Source: Planctomycetales bacterium (GTDB taxonomy: Bacteria > Planctomycetota > Planctomycetia > Pirellulales > Lacipirellulaceae). Taken from it: DNA of 64,000 bases. Position numbers and translations under genes: made by a program. The notes beneath the pieces were generated by a model. The model was not told the DNA's origin. It did not search any database and saw only the letters and a program-made list of their open reading frames with translations. The stretch is from assembly GCA_020427155.1 (NCBI GenBank), contig JAGQOW010000001.1, positions 1-64,000 on the forward strand, given 5' to 3'. Of this stretch, positions 63,707 to 64,000 are shown piece after piece (position 1 is the stretch's first letter; each line of letters begins with the position of its first letter).

Positions 63707-64000
63707 ATGTCCTCACCGATTCCCCCCGCCGACAATCCGGCCGGCGCCGTACGCCAGCCTGTTTCAAGTATGACCCCCCCGCCACAGGTAATCGTGCAAC
63801 AACAGGTGAGCGCGTTGGGCCGCTACGGCAAGCTACTGTTGATTCTGCTGGTATTTGCGGTGATGGCACTCGTTGGACTTACCTCTAGCTATCAAAGCTA
63901 TTTCAGCCCCCCCGGCGGACCTCAAGAGCGGTATCACTCGCTCAGCAAAGAGGCGAACGAGAAGATTGCCATCGTGAGCGTCGTCGGCACGATCATCGAG
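63707..64000 (+). CDS. SppA-type signal peptide peptidase, 5' part
   Basis: 98 codons from the ATG at 63707 to the window end. A proline-rich cytoplasmic N-terminus (about 1-35) is followed by a membrane helix at about 42-60 and the start of a peptidase domain (KIAIVSVVGTIIE), which is the typical opening of S49/SppA proteases that degrade cleaved signal peptides. The catalytic Ser and Lys lie beyond the window. The call rests on this short stretch. Confidence 0.7.
   Translation, partial: MSSPIPPADNPAGAVRQPVSSMTPPPQVIVQQQVSALGRYGKLLLILLVFAVMALVGLTSSYQSYFSPPGGPQERYHSLSKEANEKIAIVSVVGTIIE

Noticed and set aside
1-64000. CRISPR arrays, tRNA or rRNA genes, insertion sequences, prophage genes
   Set aside because: I looked for regularly spaced repeats, clover-leaf patterns, transposase motifs and phage structural genes and saw none; tRNAscan, Infernal and ISfinder runs would be needed to exclude weak cases.

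Overview
The window is 64 kb of chromosome from a planctomycete, most likely of the order Pirellulales. The pointers are a DUF1559 protein with a prepilin-type N-terminus, PEP-CTERM proteins, EF-hand and PG-rich secreted proteins, many large secreted or TPR proteins known mainly from Planctomycetes, and a ribosomal superoperon with loose gene spacing. Coding density is high apart from six gaps of 0.3 to 1.0 kb. I saw no tRNA, rRNA, CRISPR array, insertion sequence or prophage.

Layout. 1-4990 (minus): a sensor histidine kinase (cut by the window start) coupled to a secreted TPR protein, then a PilZ gene overlapping a degenerate HD-GYP gene. 5633-9927 (plus): a dispersed repeat, an M1 aminopeptidase with HEAT-like repeats, and a CxxCH-containing secreted protein behind a near-consensus promoter. 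9943-16101 (minus): a soluble chemoreceptor with a C-terminal Aer-type PAS domain, then a run of two paralogous PEP-CTERM proteins, a DUF1559 pseudopilin-like protein and a DUF4198-kelch fusion.

16696-33665 (plus) is the S10-spc-alpha ribosomal superoperon: rpsJ, rplC, rplD, rplW, rplB, rpsS, rplV, rpsC, rplP, rpmC, rpsQ, rplN, rplX, rplE, rpsN, rpsH, rplF, rplR, rpsE, rplO, secY, adk, map, rpmJ, rpsM, rpsK, rpsD, rpoA, rplQ. rpmD (L30) and infA are missing from their usual places. After it come a HELWH metallopeptidase-like gene, a lipoprotein, fba, an EF-hand protein, a conserved secreted protein, rpmA, obg, coaX and an MnmE-like GTPase that lacks the tRNA-modification cysteine motif.

43573-49442 (plus) holds a TPR protein, a conserved hypothetical, and a peroxide-defence set: tpx, a 2-Cys peroxiredoxin and a MauG/di-heme peroxidase-like protein. 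50429-57127 (minus) is an oligopeptide ABC transporter (binding protein, two permeases, fused double ATPase) interrupted by a frameshifted GxxExxY gene. 57394-59055 holds three small FliL-like secreted or lipoprotein genes with no flagellar genes nearby. The end carries a conserved hypothetical, an ECF sigma factor with a large membrane anti-sigma-like partner, a TIM-barrel epimerase-like gene and the start of an SppA-type peptidase.

The items most worth following are the FliL-like trio, the two-copy TGTCCC repeat with fixed internal spacing, the frameshifted GxxExxY gene inside the transporter operon, the degenerate HD-GYP/PilZ pair, the MnmE-like GTPase and a near-leaderless promoter at 8570. 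No single locus clearly constitutes a new defence or metabolic system.
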